Under the pieces are notes generated by a model. The model was not told where the DNA came from. It was given only the letters and a program-made list of their open reading frames with translations, and made no database searches. Positions 1-8,494 of a DNA stretch of 64,000 nucleotides are shown one piece after another. Made by a program: the position numbers and the translations under genes. Source of the stretch: Methylobacter sp. (GTDB lineage: Bacteria; Pseudomonadota; Gammaproteobacteria; Methylococcales; Methylomonadaceae); assembly GCA_030679035.1 (NCBI GenBank), contig JAUXTH010000189.1, positions 62,001 through 126,000 on the forward strand. The letters run 5' to 3'. Numbering within the stretch: the first letter of the stretch is position 1; each line of letters opens with the position of its first letter.

Positions 1-177
1 AGGAACGGTATTGGAAAACTTTTGCGGGCGGTCGATTTTAAGATATCCGGTTTCTTTGTCGATTTCGTATTTAACGGTATCCGATGGGACTATCTCGATG
101 AAGGCCGTGACAACATCCGGTGTATGGTCGCCAGGGCTGATGCCATGCCAGGGATGCGCTTTGTATTGTATATTCAT
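1..177 (-). CDS. ppa: Inorganic pyrophosphatase, N-terminal part (runs off window)
   Basis: Cytoplasmic enzyme that hydrolyses pyrophosphate to phosphate and so pulls biosynthetic reactions forward. Only the first 59 codons are in the window; the gene continues past base 1 on the minus strand. The frame reads [19 protein letters not shown] and continues through [22 protein letters not shown] and [11 protein letters not shown], which is the N-terminal signature of class I soluble pyrophosphatases. The ATG at 177-175 is preceded by AT-rich sequence and has no competing start. The identification rests on this segment alone; the catalytic aspartates lie outside the window. Confidence 0.85.
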   Translation of the reverse strand, partial: MNIQYKAHPWHGISPGDHTPDVVTAFIEIVPSDTVKYEIDKETGYLKIDRPQKFSNTVP

Positions 178-231
178 GAATAATGGTTAATTTGTTAAAA
201 AATGGGAACTGCCTGTTCCTGTCTTGATGCC

Positions 232-251
232 GGGCGACCGGCCGGTCGCCC
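232..251. repeat. Perfect 20-bp GC palindrome between thyA and ppa
   Basis: GGGCGACCGGCCGGTCGCCC reads identically on both strands. It lies 10 bases after the thyA stop and before the ppa start. It could form a strong hairpin at the 3' end of the thyA message, but no T-run follows it in the minus direction, so calling it an intrinsic terminator would be a guess. Confidence 0.5.
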
Positions 252-260
252 CTTACATCG

Positions 261-1094
261 CTAAACAGAAATCGGCGCCTTGATATGTTCATGCGCTTGG
301 TAATCGACGACTTCAAAATCTTCATATTGATAATCGAATATCGATTCCGGCCTGCGCTTTATTTTTAATGTCGGCAGAGCGTAGGGCTTGCGGGTCAATT
401 GCAAGTCAGCCTGCTGCTGATGGTTCAGGTACAGATGCACGTCGCCGCCGGTCCAGATAAAATCGCCGACATCCAAATCGCACTGCTGGGCGACCATATG
501 GGTCAATAATGCATAACTGGCTATATTGAACGGCAAGCCTAAAAACGTGTCGCAACTGCGCTGATAGAGCTGACAAGACAGCTTGCCATCGGCCACGTAG
601 AACTGAAAAAACGCATGACAAGGTGCCAGCGCCATTTTGCCTTGCCCCACATTCTGCTGTGGGCTGATGCTTTCATCCGGCAAATCCGCGACATTCCAGG
701 CGGAAACGATAATCCGGCGGCTGTTCGGCGTTGCTTTAAGTTGTTCGATAACTTGCTGGATCTGGTCGATATGCCGACCGTCGGGTGTCGGCCATGAACG
801 CCATTGATGGCCATACACGGGGCCTAGCTCGCCGGTTTGATCCGCCCACTCATTCCAGATATTGACATTATGCTGATGTAAAAAGCTTAAATTAGTCTCG
901 CCTTTTAAAAACCAAAGCAATTCATAAATAATCGATTTTAAATGTATTTTCTTGGTTGTAACCAATGGAAAGCCTTCCGCCAGCGGAAAGCGCATTTGAT
1001 GACCGAAAATGGACAGCGTGCCGCTTCCGGTTCTGTCGCCTTTCTGGCTGCCTTCGGTGATGATTTTATCGAGTAATTCTAAATATTGCTTCAT
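261..1094 (-). CDS. thyA: Thymidylate synthase
   Basis: Converts dUMP to dTMP using methylene-tetrahydrofolate. The 277-residue protein has the full ThyA pattern: N-terminal [12 protein letters not shown] loop, the active-site segment [14 protein letters not shown] with nucleophile Cys159, [20 protein letters not shown], and the C-terminal [10 protein letters not shown] ending. It is longer than the 264-residue E. coli enzyme mainly because of an insertion of about 13 residues (around 140-153, [14 protein letters not shown]) just before the active-site cysteine. The gene follows lgt and a DUF6880-like gene on the same strand but is separated from them by 189 bases, and it precedes ppa. Confidence 0.97.
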   Translation of the reverse strand: MKQYLELLDKIITEGSQKGDRTGSGTLSIFGHQMRFPLAEGFPLVTTKKIHLKSIIYELLWFLKGETNLSFLHQHNVNIWNEWADQTGELGPVYGHQWRSWPTPDGRHIDQIQQVIEQLKATPNSRRIIVSAWNVADLPDESISPQQNVGQGKMALAPCHAFFQFYVADGKLSCQLYQRSCDTFLGLPFNIASYALLTHMVAQQCDLDVGDFIWTGGDVHLYLNHQQQADLQLTRKPYALPTLKIKRRPESIFDYQYEDFEVVDYQAHEHIKAPISV

Positions 1095-1283
1095 GCGTTA
1101 TTTAACTATCGTTTTTTTAACAAAATTTACGGACATTTTGAAACTATGGCGTGCGGGAATGCAGGCTTCGCCTGCGCTGGCAAGCAGAGCTTGCACCCCA
1201 GCGACATGATAACGACATAGCCTTTTAATTTTAAATTGAAAACGCTATGTGTCGACTCATTTAATTTAATTAGTTTTGGATTT

Positions 1284-2753
1284 TTACGTAGGGTTGCCAA
1301 CTCCATCCAGAAGTTTAATGAAATTCCGCTTGGGTTTAAAGCGGACGCGCAACTCGGCCAAATAATCGCCAAACTCACGATTACGCTTTTGAGCGTTCAT
1401 TATCCCCCCAACCTTACGAATTAGCTTTACGGCATCTGCGTAAGCCGCATTGTTGGTTTGATCGACGATGGACGGGATCGTTCGCTTATAAAGGATGAGA
1501 GCATCGTTCGGATGTGTCGGCTCCAATTTACCGGCCAATGCAAGTAGCAGCCCCTGATTGCATTGGCCTGCATGTGCCGCCGTCCAAGCGGCATCAAGAT
1601 CATTCTCCCACAAAGCGATTTCAAGCCGCAAAGAATAATCAGGTATTGAAGGTTTCGGTTTCCAGTGTGTTGTCAAAGCGGCTTGATTGGCAATGACTTC
1701 GGCAACCCGCGCCAAAGCGCGCTCGCGCTGTTCGGGCCAAACGCCGAGTTGTTCGGCAACGGCGTGAAGTTTTTTGTATTGCTCCAGCGACGCCCGCTCC
1801 TCAAACTGCACCCAAGTCAATTGCAAGGCTTCATCGTTGCGCTTGCGTTGCAGATAGGCCGCCACCAGAAAATCCCGCAGCCGGTTATCCGTCGCTTTGG
1901 GGAAAGCTTGCAACCCGCGTTCCGCCCAGTCCAGCGCCTTGTCGTCCTGCCCGGCCTTGACCCATATTTCGGCGATTGCCAGATAATGGTAAGGCAACGA
2001 CAGATCTCGCGACTTGATCGCCACCAGCTCCTCCACATCGCCGCTCGCCTTGGCCAGCGACTCCATGATGCTGGTGATATGGAAGCGATGCGAGTCGTAA
2101 GCGTCGCTGCTTTGCCGTGGCTTGATCTTGGCCCACTCGGCTTCGGCCAGCTCCCGGTAGCGCCGCAGCCCTTCCTCGCCGAGCGCATCATGGTAAGTCA
2201 TGGCATTAAAACTGCAAATCCCGAACGGCGATGTCGTCTCGAAACGAAACAGGCGTTCCGCCAATGCTTTTGGCTCCGGCTTCGCCAGCTCGCAGGCGCT
2301 AAGATGCAAATCGCCAAGTGCTTGTACAATGCCGCCAACCTCGCCATTCGAATCGTCAATCTGTTCCATAGCGTTTTCCACGCGCTCAATGGCGTATTCG
2401 GCCAATCCGACCAACATCGCAGCGCTATCCGGCGTAAGCAGTTCCGCCAGCGATTCCACGACCTGATCGAGATTTGCCGCAAAGCTGCGGGACTCTCGCC
2501 AGTCAATAAAGCCCTTGATGCGTGTCGCCTGGTCTATCGCCCTGCGAAAGGCTTTGACCACATCGGTTCCCCCGGCGACACGCTGAGCCTTGAGCAATAA
2601 AGACTGATGCAATCGGTCATCACGCTTGGCCGTATCCAGCAATAGCTCGATCAATACCTCCGGCGTTTGTGTGTTCAAATAGTCCTGGATATCGCTCCAC
2701 TGATCGCGGCGTTTCTTTTTTCCGGATACTGCGCCCTCTGATTCTTTCTGCAT
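1284..2753 (-). CDS. DUF6880-like helical-repeat protein
   Basis: Protein of about 489 residues with no catalytic motif I recognise. It resembles the DUF6880 family of bacterial proteins, which often accompany or form part of SWIM zinc-finger proteins; no SWIM zinc finger is visible here. The middle (for example LAIAEIWVKAGQDDKALDWAERGL) is TPR-like, suggesting an alpha-solenoid. I place the start at the ATG at 2753, five bases after the lgt stop. An in-frame upstream extension to 2810 would overlap lgt and has a lgt-derived hydrophobic sequence, so it is less likely. The tight spacing suggests transcription with lgt. Function unknown. Confidence 0.7.
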   Translation of the reverse strand: MQKESEGAVSGKKKRRDQWSDIQDYLNTQTPEVLIELLLDTAKRDDRLHQSLLLKAQRVAGGTDVVKAFRRAIDQATRIKGFIDWRESRSFAANLDQVVESLAELLTPDSAAMLVGLAEYAIERVENAMEQIDDSNGEVGGIVQALGDLHLSACELAKPEPKALAERLFRFETTSPFGICSFNAMTYHDALGEEGLRRYRELAEAEWAKIKPRQSSDAYDSHRFHITSIMESLAKASGDVEELVAIKSRDLSLPYHYLAIAEIWVKAGQDDKALDWAERGLQAFPKATDNRLRDFLVAAYLQRKRNDEALQLTWVQFEERASLEQYKKLHAVAEQLGVWPEQRERALARVAEVIANQAALTTHWKPKPSIPDYSLRLEIALWENDLDAAWTAAHAGQCNQGLLLALAGKLEPTHPNDALILYKRTIPSIVDQTNNAAYADAVKLIRKVGGIMNAQKRNREFGDYLAELRVRFKPKRNFIKLLDGVGNPT

Positions 2754-2757
2754 CGGT

Positions 2758-3549
2758 TTACTTATTTGGAATAGTTTTTTTATAAGCAAAATAAAATAAC
2801 GCCGCACCAATCAAAATCATCGGCGTTGACAGTATCTGTCCCATGGTCACCCAGTCCAAAGCCAAATAGCCTAACTGTACGTCCGGCATCCTGAAAAACT
2901 CGACGAAAAACCTGAAGCAACCGTAAAAAAACAGCGCCATGCCGGTAGTCGCCATAACCGGTCTGGGCTTGCTCGAATATATCCAGAGGATGATGAACAA
3001 CACTACGCCTTCCAAAAAGGCTTCGTACAATTGCGAAGGGTGGCGGGCCAACGGGCCGCCGGTAGGAAATACCATGGCCCAAGGCACGTCGGTCGGCCTT
3101 CCCCATAACTCGGAATTGATAAAATTGCCGATACGCCCTGCGCCTAAACCAATAGGCGCCAGCGGCGCGATAATATCGGTCAGTTGCAGCATGCTGCATT
3201 GCTCCTTTTTGGAAAATAACCACATCGCGATAAACACGCCCAACATGCCGCCATGAAAGGACATGCCGCCTTGCCAAATTTTAAACAGCACCAGCGGGCT
3301 GTCCAGGAAACCGGCAAAATTGTAAAACAGGATATAGCCGATCCTGCCGCCCAGGACAACGCCGAACGCGCCGTAAGTAACCAAGTCTTCTATGGCTTCC
3401 GGCTTGATCGGCGACCAGGGCTGTTCTGCGCGCTTTTGCCCTATAAACCATACGGCGGCAAAACCGATCAGGTACATCAGGCCATACCAGTGAATCTTTA
3501 CCGGGCCTAGACTTAAAGCAATGGGATCAATTTGTGGGAAGTTCAGCAT
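2758..3549 (-). CDS. lgt: Prolipoprotein diacylglyceryl transferase
   Basis: Inner-membrane enzyme that moves a diacylglyceryl group from phosphatidylglycerol to the lipobox cysteine of prolipoproteins, the first step of lipoprotein maturation. The 263 residues contain several membrane helices, the family signature GRIGNFINSELWGRPTD near the middle, HGGMLGV before it and HPSQLYEAFLEG after it. Length matches the family. It heads a minus-strand group with the DUF6880-like gene. Lipoproteins elsewhere in the window (DUF2272 protein, OmpA-type protein) are possible substrates. Confidence 0.96.
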   Translation of the reverse strand: MLNFPQIDPIALSLGPVKIHWYGLMYLIGFAAVWFIGQKRAEQPWSPIKPEAIEDLVTYGAFGVVLGGRIGYILFYNFAGFLDSPLVLFKIWQGGMSFHGGMLGVFIAMWLFSKKEQCSMLQLTDIIAPLAPIGLGAGRIGNFINSELWGRPTDVPWAMVFPTGGPLARHPSQLYEAFLEGVVLFIILWIYSSKPRPVMATTGMALFFYGCFRFFVEFFRMPDVQLGYLALDWVTMGQILSTPMILIGAALFYFAYKKTIPNK

Positions 3550-3596
3550 AATTGTGGGATGAATGGTTTATTGAAATGGTGGTCATTTTATATCCA

Positions 3597-3729
3597 TCGC
3601 ACATTATTGTCGGTACCTTCGTTCCCTCTCCTGCTGGACAACTGCACGGATGCAGGAGGTAGAGCAACGCAGGAGCAGTTGCCGAGAGGGTTAGGGTGAG
3701 GAGATTTAATAACCGACAATGATGTGCGA
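3597..3729. repeat. MITE-like element with 18-bp terminal inverted repeats
   Basis: TCGCACATTATTGTCGGT at 3597-3614 is matched in inverted orientation at 3712-3729 with one mismatch, enclosing a 133-bp non-coding unit. The interior has a further inverted pair (CCCTCTC...GAGAGGG) and GC-rich sequence unlike the AT-rich flanks. No ORF is present. It fits a small non-autonomous mobile element or a structured intergenic repeat between lgt and rhuM. I could not define a target-site duplication. Confidence 0.55.
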
Positions 3730-3764
3730 ACACTATATTTGTCTTATTGTATCTTTAGCCACAT

Positions 3765-3791
3765 CTACCAGCCTAATAAGATTTGTCTCTC
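3765..3791 (+). repeat. 27-bp direct repeat, left copy (partner at 10438-10464)
   Basis: The sequence starting CTACCAGCCTAATAAGATTT is repeated in the same orientation at 10438-10464 with a single mismatch at the 21st base (G here, A there). The surrounding sequences do not match. I saw no further copy in the window. The two copies bracket rhuM, the STAND gene, the toxin-antitoxin pair, the cytochrome gene and the DUF2272 gene, so they may be junctions of a 6.7-kb insertion. Confidence 0.7.
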
Positions 3792-3880
3792 AGGCCTCGT
3801 GTTTGCATACTCGATTTACCGCTTGAATCTTCTTATTTATTCTCAATTTCCGACTGGCATTAGAATTCATCAGCAATTAT

Positions 3881-4909
3881 CTACTTCTTATGTTGCTCCG
3901 GCAGAGCCTTAGCGGCAGTCTCCAACATCTTCAAATTGTATGCTTCGCCTTCAGACTCCAGCAGTGCCCGGCGCTGGGCAGCGAATTTTGCATACTCGGC
4001 TTCGGCATGAGCGTCGGCTTGTTTCTTGGATAGGTTGCCTGCGTTGGGTAGTACATTTCGATCATTAAATGCCAAAAAGCTATTCAGTTTTTCTTCCCAA
4101 TCCTTCAAAAAAACTTCCTTGCGCCGCTTGGCTTGATCCTCGGCAAAATCCAACCACATCACCACAATTCTATTGAGCTCGCCGATCTCGTTTTCAAACA
4201 AAAAGTTTTTGGCGATGCTGACATCGGCTTTTCGTACCGTCCCTGACTTCCAGGTTGTTAAGCCCATATTCGCTTTACTGCTGTCAGCTCGTTCATGGAT
4301 CAACTCAGCAGCGGTTTTACCAGTAACAGCAAAATGCAGCTTGTTTTGAATCACTTTGAAAAACTGCGTCGTTTCCGCCAAGGTCGGCGAATAATCGGCC
4401 GCCATCGCGAAAATCTCCCGCACTCGTAAATACATGCGCCGTTCGCTGGCTCTAATATCGCGGATGCGTTCCAGCAATTCATCGAAATAATCCGGCACCC
4501 CGGAGCCTGCAACAGGCGGATTTTTCAAGCGCTGATCGTCCAGGGTAAAGCCCTTCACCAGATATTCGCGCAATCGCTCGGTAGCCCAGCGGCGGAACTG
4601 GGTGCCGCGAGTTGAGCGCACCCTGTAGCCTACGGCCAGAATCGCGTCGAGATTGTGATGGTCGATGTTACGGCTTACTTGACGACTGCCTTCCTGGCGA
4701 ACTATTAGGAATTTCCTAATAGTTGCCTCCGGTAGTAGTTCGCCATCGGCATAAATGGTTTTTAGATGTTCGTTGATGGTGGGTATTTTTACTTGAAACA
4801 ATTCCGCCATCAGCGCTTGCGTCAGCCACAGCGTGTCTTCTACGAACCGGCATTCGACTCGGGTTTTACCGTCTTCTGTTTCGTATAACAGAAATTCACC
4901 TGGAATCAT
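3881..4909 (-). CDS. rhuM: RhuM family protein
   Basis: 342-residue protein of the RhuM (Virulence_RhuM) family. The N-terminal part shows the family pattern ETEDGKTRVECRFVEDTLWLTQALMAELFQV, then SRNIDHHNLDAILAVGYRVRSTRGTQFRRWATERLREYLVKGF; the C-terminal third is helical and lysine-rich. The first part resembles a DNA-binding region, with a helix-turn-helix-like WLTQALMAELFQVKIPTINEHL. RhuM was named from a Salmonella pathogenicity island and homologues are common near restriction-modification and other defence genes; biochemical function is not established. It lies 84 bases downstream of the Mrr/STAND gene on the same strand. A second copy, reduced to its first codons, lies at 16367-16433. 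Confidence 0.88.
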   Translation of the reverse strand: MIPGEFLLYETEDGKTRVECRFVEDTLWLTQALMAELFQVKIPTINEHLKTIYADGELLPEATIRKFLIVRQEGSRQVSRNIDHHNLDAILAVGYRVRSTRGTQFRRWATERLREYLVKGFTLDDQRLKNPPVAGSGVPDYFDELLERIRDIRASERRMYLRVREIFAMAADYSPTLAETTQFFKVIQNKLHFAVTGKTAAELIHERADSSKANMGLTTWKSGTVRKADVSIAKNFLFENEIGELNRIVVMWLDFAEDQAKRRKEVFLKDWEEKLNSFLAFNDRNVLPNAGNLSKKQADAHAEAEYAKFAAQRRALLESEGEAYNLKMLETAAKALPEQHKK

Positions 4910-4993
4910 TGGTTATTCCTATAACCGTTTAAATATAGGATATGCTGAGTTCGACTCATACATATTTCACGATTTCTTACACTTTGGCGAGTT

Positions 4994-7249
4994 TTAGCCC
5001 CTATCAAATAGATCATCTATTTCATCGATAGCAAGTATCGTTGGTCCTTCTAATCTTGGCTCATTTTCTTCGTGTAAATGTTGAAAATAATCAGACAACT
5101 CTTGAGTTACATCATACGATTCCAAGATACTACTAACATCGTCCGCGCAAAAATTAACACCAAGATCTACAAGCTCCTTTTCGATTAACTTCTTCAACTC
5201 ATTGCCAGCAGCTCTATCATCCTCATATTCAACCATCGAAAACGCTAAGTTCACATCAATAAATTCAGAAAAGTTATCCGACACCACTTCGATTACATGC
5301 TCTTTTACTAATTGAACTATCTCCTTATATCCTGTCGTGGCCTCCGGGATCACCAATAAAAGCGATGATATAGCTCTCATTTCGGTGTACGAACCAACAA
5401 TATCAATGTTGCTTGAGATGAAACTCAATGCCTGCTCTGAAGTTACGATGCTTTGCTCAACACCCCACTCAACAATCTCGAACGAATCATCCGTTGCTTC
5501 TTCCCTGCCTTCATTGATAATAAAAAAAATGGCAGCATGAAAGGCCGCCGAGACATTACTCTCAAAGCCGCCGCAGCCTCTATACACGTCACAAAGTGCT
5601 GAAACATACGCAACGCTTACGCCGCCAAAATATTTCTCTGCTAAATGTTCAATTAACACATCACAAATCGACTTTGCGTCCTCTTTAGACAGGCGGCGAT
5701 CAGCCTGAAGACTGCGCAGGGTAATCAAAGATCGGAGCGTTCTGAGGCTTTGCATTCCAAGACGAAGCGCGACAACGTCTCCGGCATAACGCTCTAACAC
5801 GTAATCACCAATCGACGGATTAAACAAATCGATGATCGAAGGACCTTGGGGTGAGACAGTGCGATTAAGAAAAGAACCAGTAAGCAACCGAATATTTGAC
5901 TGAAACTCGCGCTGCCTACCGTGAAGGTTCTGGTTTTCAGGCAGTGCTAAAAAACGGTGGTACGCATCAGAAAGGATATTTTCACCAAGCGCGTAACCAT
6001 TCAGCACTACTAATAATATGATGGCGCGACCAAAATCATCCTGTTGTGCATTGAAAGGGTTTTCCCAAACTTGGGATGGATTTGTTAGCGAACGAACAAT
6101 GTGATCCCAATAGTCATCTGGCGGGCATGTTTCAAGTCTCGTCGTATCTGTGATGTAACTGATCAGACGAGGATTGAAATTTTTATGAGCAATAACTGTT
6201 CGGTATCGGCGGACATAATAGAGTTGCTCAATATATTCGTTTCCCAAATCAGAATGCCAAATGTGGTTATAGAGAATTTGTGCTTTATCTAGCTCCGTCA
6301 GGGATCGAATTCGAAGCTCATATTCGTTTTTCTGAACATTACCGTGTTCAAAATTATCAATTAAGAATTTTCCTTGATTGAGAATGGTGCTTCTTGAAGT
6401 CAAGACAAAACGCTTGTTCTTATTTGTTGCTATTCGTCGAATAAACTGCATGATCTGATTTCCTTCGTGCCCCTTAAGTGCTTCCAAGTAGTTGCGCCCC
6501 AAGAAATCATCAAAGTAAATAATCTGCCTGCTTTCAGGATCAAAGGCCGACTCCGCTTCTCGAATGTCGTCGGCAACTTTTAGATAAGCAAATCCATGAG
6601 TGACATAATGTAAGCATAAGTGGTCGGCCAGTGTGGTTTTCCCAACTCCAGGCTCACCAGTAATGATCACTACACCTAGTCGATCTAATAAATTGAGTGC
6701 AGCCTCATGGTTGGCTGTCACAACATATCGAGAGGAAGAACGAATTATTTCTTCAAGTGAGAAAGCGCTTCGTCCCATAATTGCATTATTAAAAATGTGA
6801 CCTAGAACTGTGGAACTATGAAGCCAAAGCTTATAGTGCCGTTGCTCAATGTGAGCTTTATCTTTGAGCAAATCATTTAGGTCTTCTTTACCGTAAATGT
6901 CGCTTTCGGATAGAACATACGGTGAAAGTGCACGATGAATTGCTTTTTTGTTTGCACGTGAAAGTGGGTTTGAGACCGCTAATAGATAACGATGCGGCTT
7001 AAGTGTATCGAGTTTTGGTTTTTCGTCCTTGTTTAACGCTCGAATAAGTTGCGTTAATGGAGTGTTGCTCCAGTGCTTGCACTGTAAAACTACCTCTTTG
7101 CCTTGATCGGTAAAATAACGACCGTCAACACCGCCATCTTTACCGGCTTTGAATCGCTCGAAACGGCAGCCTTGAACCTCACCAAGTAGATCGGCGCAAA
7201 GAATCTCGAATTCTTTGTCATTTAGCGATTTGAAATCGTAATCCGTCAT
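4994..7249 (-). CDS. Mrr-type nuclease fused to STAND NTPase (nSTAND3-like)
   Basis: 751-residue predicted antiphage-type STAND protein. Residues 1-60 look like an Mrr-family PD-(D/E)XK endonuclease core: E14 in the first helix, GGVDG with D42, and the strand VVLQCKHW giving the Q56-x-K58 pair. An ATPase follows: Walker A GEPGVGKTT at 198-206, Walker B IIYFDDF at 243-249 and a sensor-like RFVLTSRS further on. The C-terminal 400 residues are helical and would be the sensor arm. Known relatives (Avs and nSTAND3 proteins) detect phage proteins and then activate the nuclease; that role is inferred here. Base composition is AT-rich relative to the flanking core genes. rhuM follows 84 bases downstream. 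Confidence 0.85.
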   Translation of the reverse strand: MTDYDFKSLNDKEFEILCADLLGEVQGCRFERFKAGKDGGVDGRYFTDQGKEVVLQCKHWSNTPLTQLIRALNKDEKPKLDTLKPHRYLLAVSNPLSRANKKAIHRALSPYVLSESDIYGKEDLNDLLKDKAHIEQRHYKLWLHSSTVLGHIFNNAIMGRSAFSLEEIIRSSSRYVVTANHEAALNLLDRLGVVIITGEPGVGKTTLADHLCLHYVTHGFAYLKVADDIREAESAFDPESRQIIYFDDFLGRNYLEALKGHEGNQIMQFIRRIATNKNKRFVLTSRSTILNQGKFLIDNFEHGNVQKNEYELRIRSLTELDKAQILYNHIWHSDLGNEYIEQLYYVRRYRTVIAHKNFNPRLISYITDTTRLETCPPDDYWDHIVRSLTNPSQVWENPFNAQQDDFGRAIILLVVLNGYALGENILSDAYHRFLALPENQNLHGRQREFQSNIRLLTGSFLNRTVSPQGPSIIDLFNPSIGDYVLERYAGDVVALRLGMQSLRTLRSLITLRSLQADRRLSKEDAKSICDVLIEHLAEKYFGGVSVAYVSALCDVYRGCGGFESNVSAAFHAAIFFIINEGREEATDDSFEIVEWGVEQSIVTSEQALSFISSNIDIVGSYTEMRAISSLLLVIPEATTGYKEIVQLVKEHVIEVVSDNFSEFIDVNLAFSMVEYEDDRAAGNELKKLIEKELVDLGVNFCADDVSSILESYDVTQELSDYFQHLHEENEPRLEGPTILAIDEIDDLFDRG

Positions 7250-7339
7250 AGGTATTTATGATTCCTTAATTATCTAAAAAGATTCTTTTTCGGCGACAAA
7301 GAACATTTTCTGAGCAAGTTAAAAAAGTCAGGTACTGTT

Positions 7340-7359
7340 ACGTGTCGCGAATGACACGT
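7340..7359. repeat. Inverted repeat between tacT-like gene and STAND gene
   Basis: ACGTGTC (7340-7346) and GACACGT (7353-7359) flank a six-base loop. In the minus direction the hairpin is followed about ten bases later by a run of six T, so it may end transcription of the toxin gene, or act as an operator upstream of the STAND gene, whose start is at 7249. The sequence alone does not decide. Confidence 0.4.
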
Positions 7360-7405
7360 TACAAATATGCTGTGGTTCTTCACAAGTACGACGTTTACTT
7401 AGCTA

Positions 7406-7918
7406 TCAATCAGGCTCTGCCAAAATTAATCGAATTGTTGCTATCGTCATAAACAGAGTCATCGGTTGCAAAGGCGATTCCACGAAACCACGTGAAAGGT
7501 AGAACTGCTTGGTTTGGTCGGAAAGCGCATGAACCAATAGGGCAAACACTCCGGCATCACCAGCGACGTTGACTGCCCGTAGCATCGCGTCGCGTAGTAG
7601 TGCCTGACCTATTCCCTGATTGTGGTAGCGCTTATCGACGGCGAGTCGGCCCAGCAGCAGGACTGGCAACGGGTTGGGCATGTTACGCCGCATCGTCTTG
7701 GCTGCCGCCTCGTGGCTGATCGCTCCGGCCGACAGACTGTAGTAACCTATAACATCTGCACCGGCACACAACACGAAGCAGCGGGAAGCGCCGGAGGCAT
7801 GATTCTTAAACGCGCGTTTTTTGAGCCATTCGTTTAGGGATGATTCGCCGCTGTCAAATTCCGCCAGCTCTTGATCAGCCGTGATCGGCGCGGGCGGTGT
7901 GAAATCAAGCGCGCTCAT
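7406..7918 (-). CDS. GNAT acetyltransferase toxin (TacT/AtaT-like)
   Basis: 170-residue GNAT-fold protein, likely the toxin of a type II pair that acetylates charged aminoacyl-tRNA. The acetyl-CoA loop is visible as LAVDKRYHNQGIGQALLRDAML, preceded by a beta strand with GYYSLSAG, and the family's C-terminal FYLSRGFVESP supplies the conserved tyrosine. The start at 7918 gives an ATGA overlap with the antitoxin stop (7915-7917); an upstream in-frame ATG at 7927 is possible but would overlap further. The pairing with a DUF1778 antitoxin is the standard TacA-TacT layout. Target tRNA cannot be read from sequence. Confidence 0.9.
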   Translation of the reverse strand: MSALDFTPPAPITADQELAEFDSGESSLNEWLKKRAFKNHASGASRCFVLCAGADVIGYYSLSAGAISHEAAAKTMRRNMPNPLPVLLLGRLAVDKRYHNQGIGQALLRDAMLRAVNVAGDAGVFALLVHALSDQTKQFYLSRGFVESPLQPMTLFMTIATIRLILAEPD

Positions 7919-8202
7919 TTCTCCCAAGGCGCTTTGGTCTTGAGTAGCCGGCGTAGTTTGTCAGTCGGTGGCAATGGCTGATCGAGCAGTGCCTGAAATT
8001 TAGCAAAGGTGCCTTCATCGACGGTGAAGAATGCTTGGTCGAGCAGCACGTCTTCCGCTTCACGACAGGCGGCTTCAAGCATAAAATCTGAGCGGCTGCG
8101 GCCTAGGCGACTTGCGGCTTGGTCGATAAGATCGCGCTGTCTGGCCTTAGCGCGGATGTTGATGGAAACGGAAGCCGCTTCTTTGGTTTGTGTATTTGGC
8201 AT
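7915..8202 (-). CDS. DUF1778 antitoxin (TacA-like)
   Basis: 95-residue antitoxin with an N-terminal ribbon-helix-helix DNA-binding domain (SVSINIRAKARQRDLIDQAASRLGRSRSDFMLEAACREAEDVL) and a C-terminal tail that would wrap and neutralise the GNAT toxin. It starts at ATG 8202 behind AAGGAG (seven bases upstream) and overlaps the toxin start by four bases, so the two are translationally coupled. The nested inverted repeats just upstream are the likely binding site for autorepression by the antitoxin-toxin complex. Confidence 0.92.
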   Translation of the reverse strand: MPNTQTKEAASVSINIRAKARQRDLIDQAASRLGRSRSDFMLEAACREAEDVLLDQAFFTVDEGTFAKFQALLDQPLPPTDKLRRLLKTKAPWEK

Positions 8203-8204
8203 GG

Positions 8205-8257
8205 CTATACTCCTTTGTATGCAGCCTGAGCATACATTATTGTATAGAAGGTTACAA
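8205..8257 (-). promoter_or_regulatory. Promoter and nested operator of the DUF1778/GNAT pair
   Basis: On the minus strand, -35 TTGTAA (8257-8252) and -10 TATGCT (8234-8229) are 17 bases apart. The -10 lies inside an inverted repeat TGTATGC-N7-GCATACA (8216-8236), and an outer pair CTATAC/GTATAG (8205-8210 and 8241-8246) is centred on nearly the same base. This fits a ribbon-helix-helix operator that blocks polymerase. Confidence 0.65.
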
Positions 8258-8494
8258 CACAGGCAGCCCTATTTCCCACGCTCCGCTCCCATCGTTGTAA
8301 ACAAGTATTTCAAAGCACGTCAGGCTATACTGCTGGCGACCGCAAATCCATTCCGACCAGATTTGTGCCGGAATGACGGTATAGCGCATTACTGTTTTTA
8401 AATAATATGTGTCTAACTTAACTGGTAAAATTGATGCTGGAAATGGAAGAAGCTGGAAACTCTTTTACAAGCATAGTTTTTTGGAGCCAAAACC

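Noticed and set aside
71-325. 84-codon minus-strand frame across the thyA-ppa junction
   Set aside because: Another frame of the same DNA encodes the real ppa N-terminus and the thyA C-terminus; this frame is a shadow.
1665-2600. 311-codon plus-strand frame opposite the DUF6880-like gene
   Set aside because: It is antisense to a coherent coding sequence, has low-complexity residue use and resembles no family.
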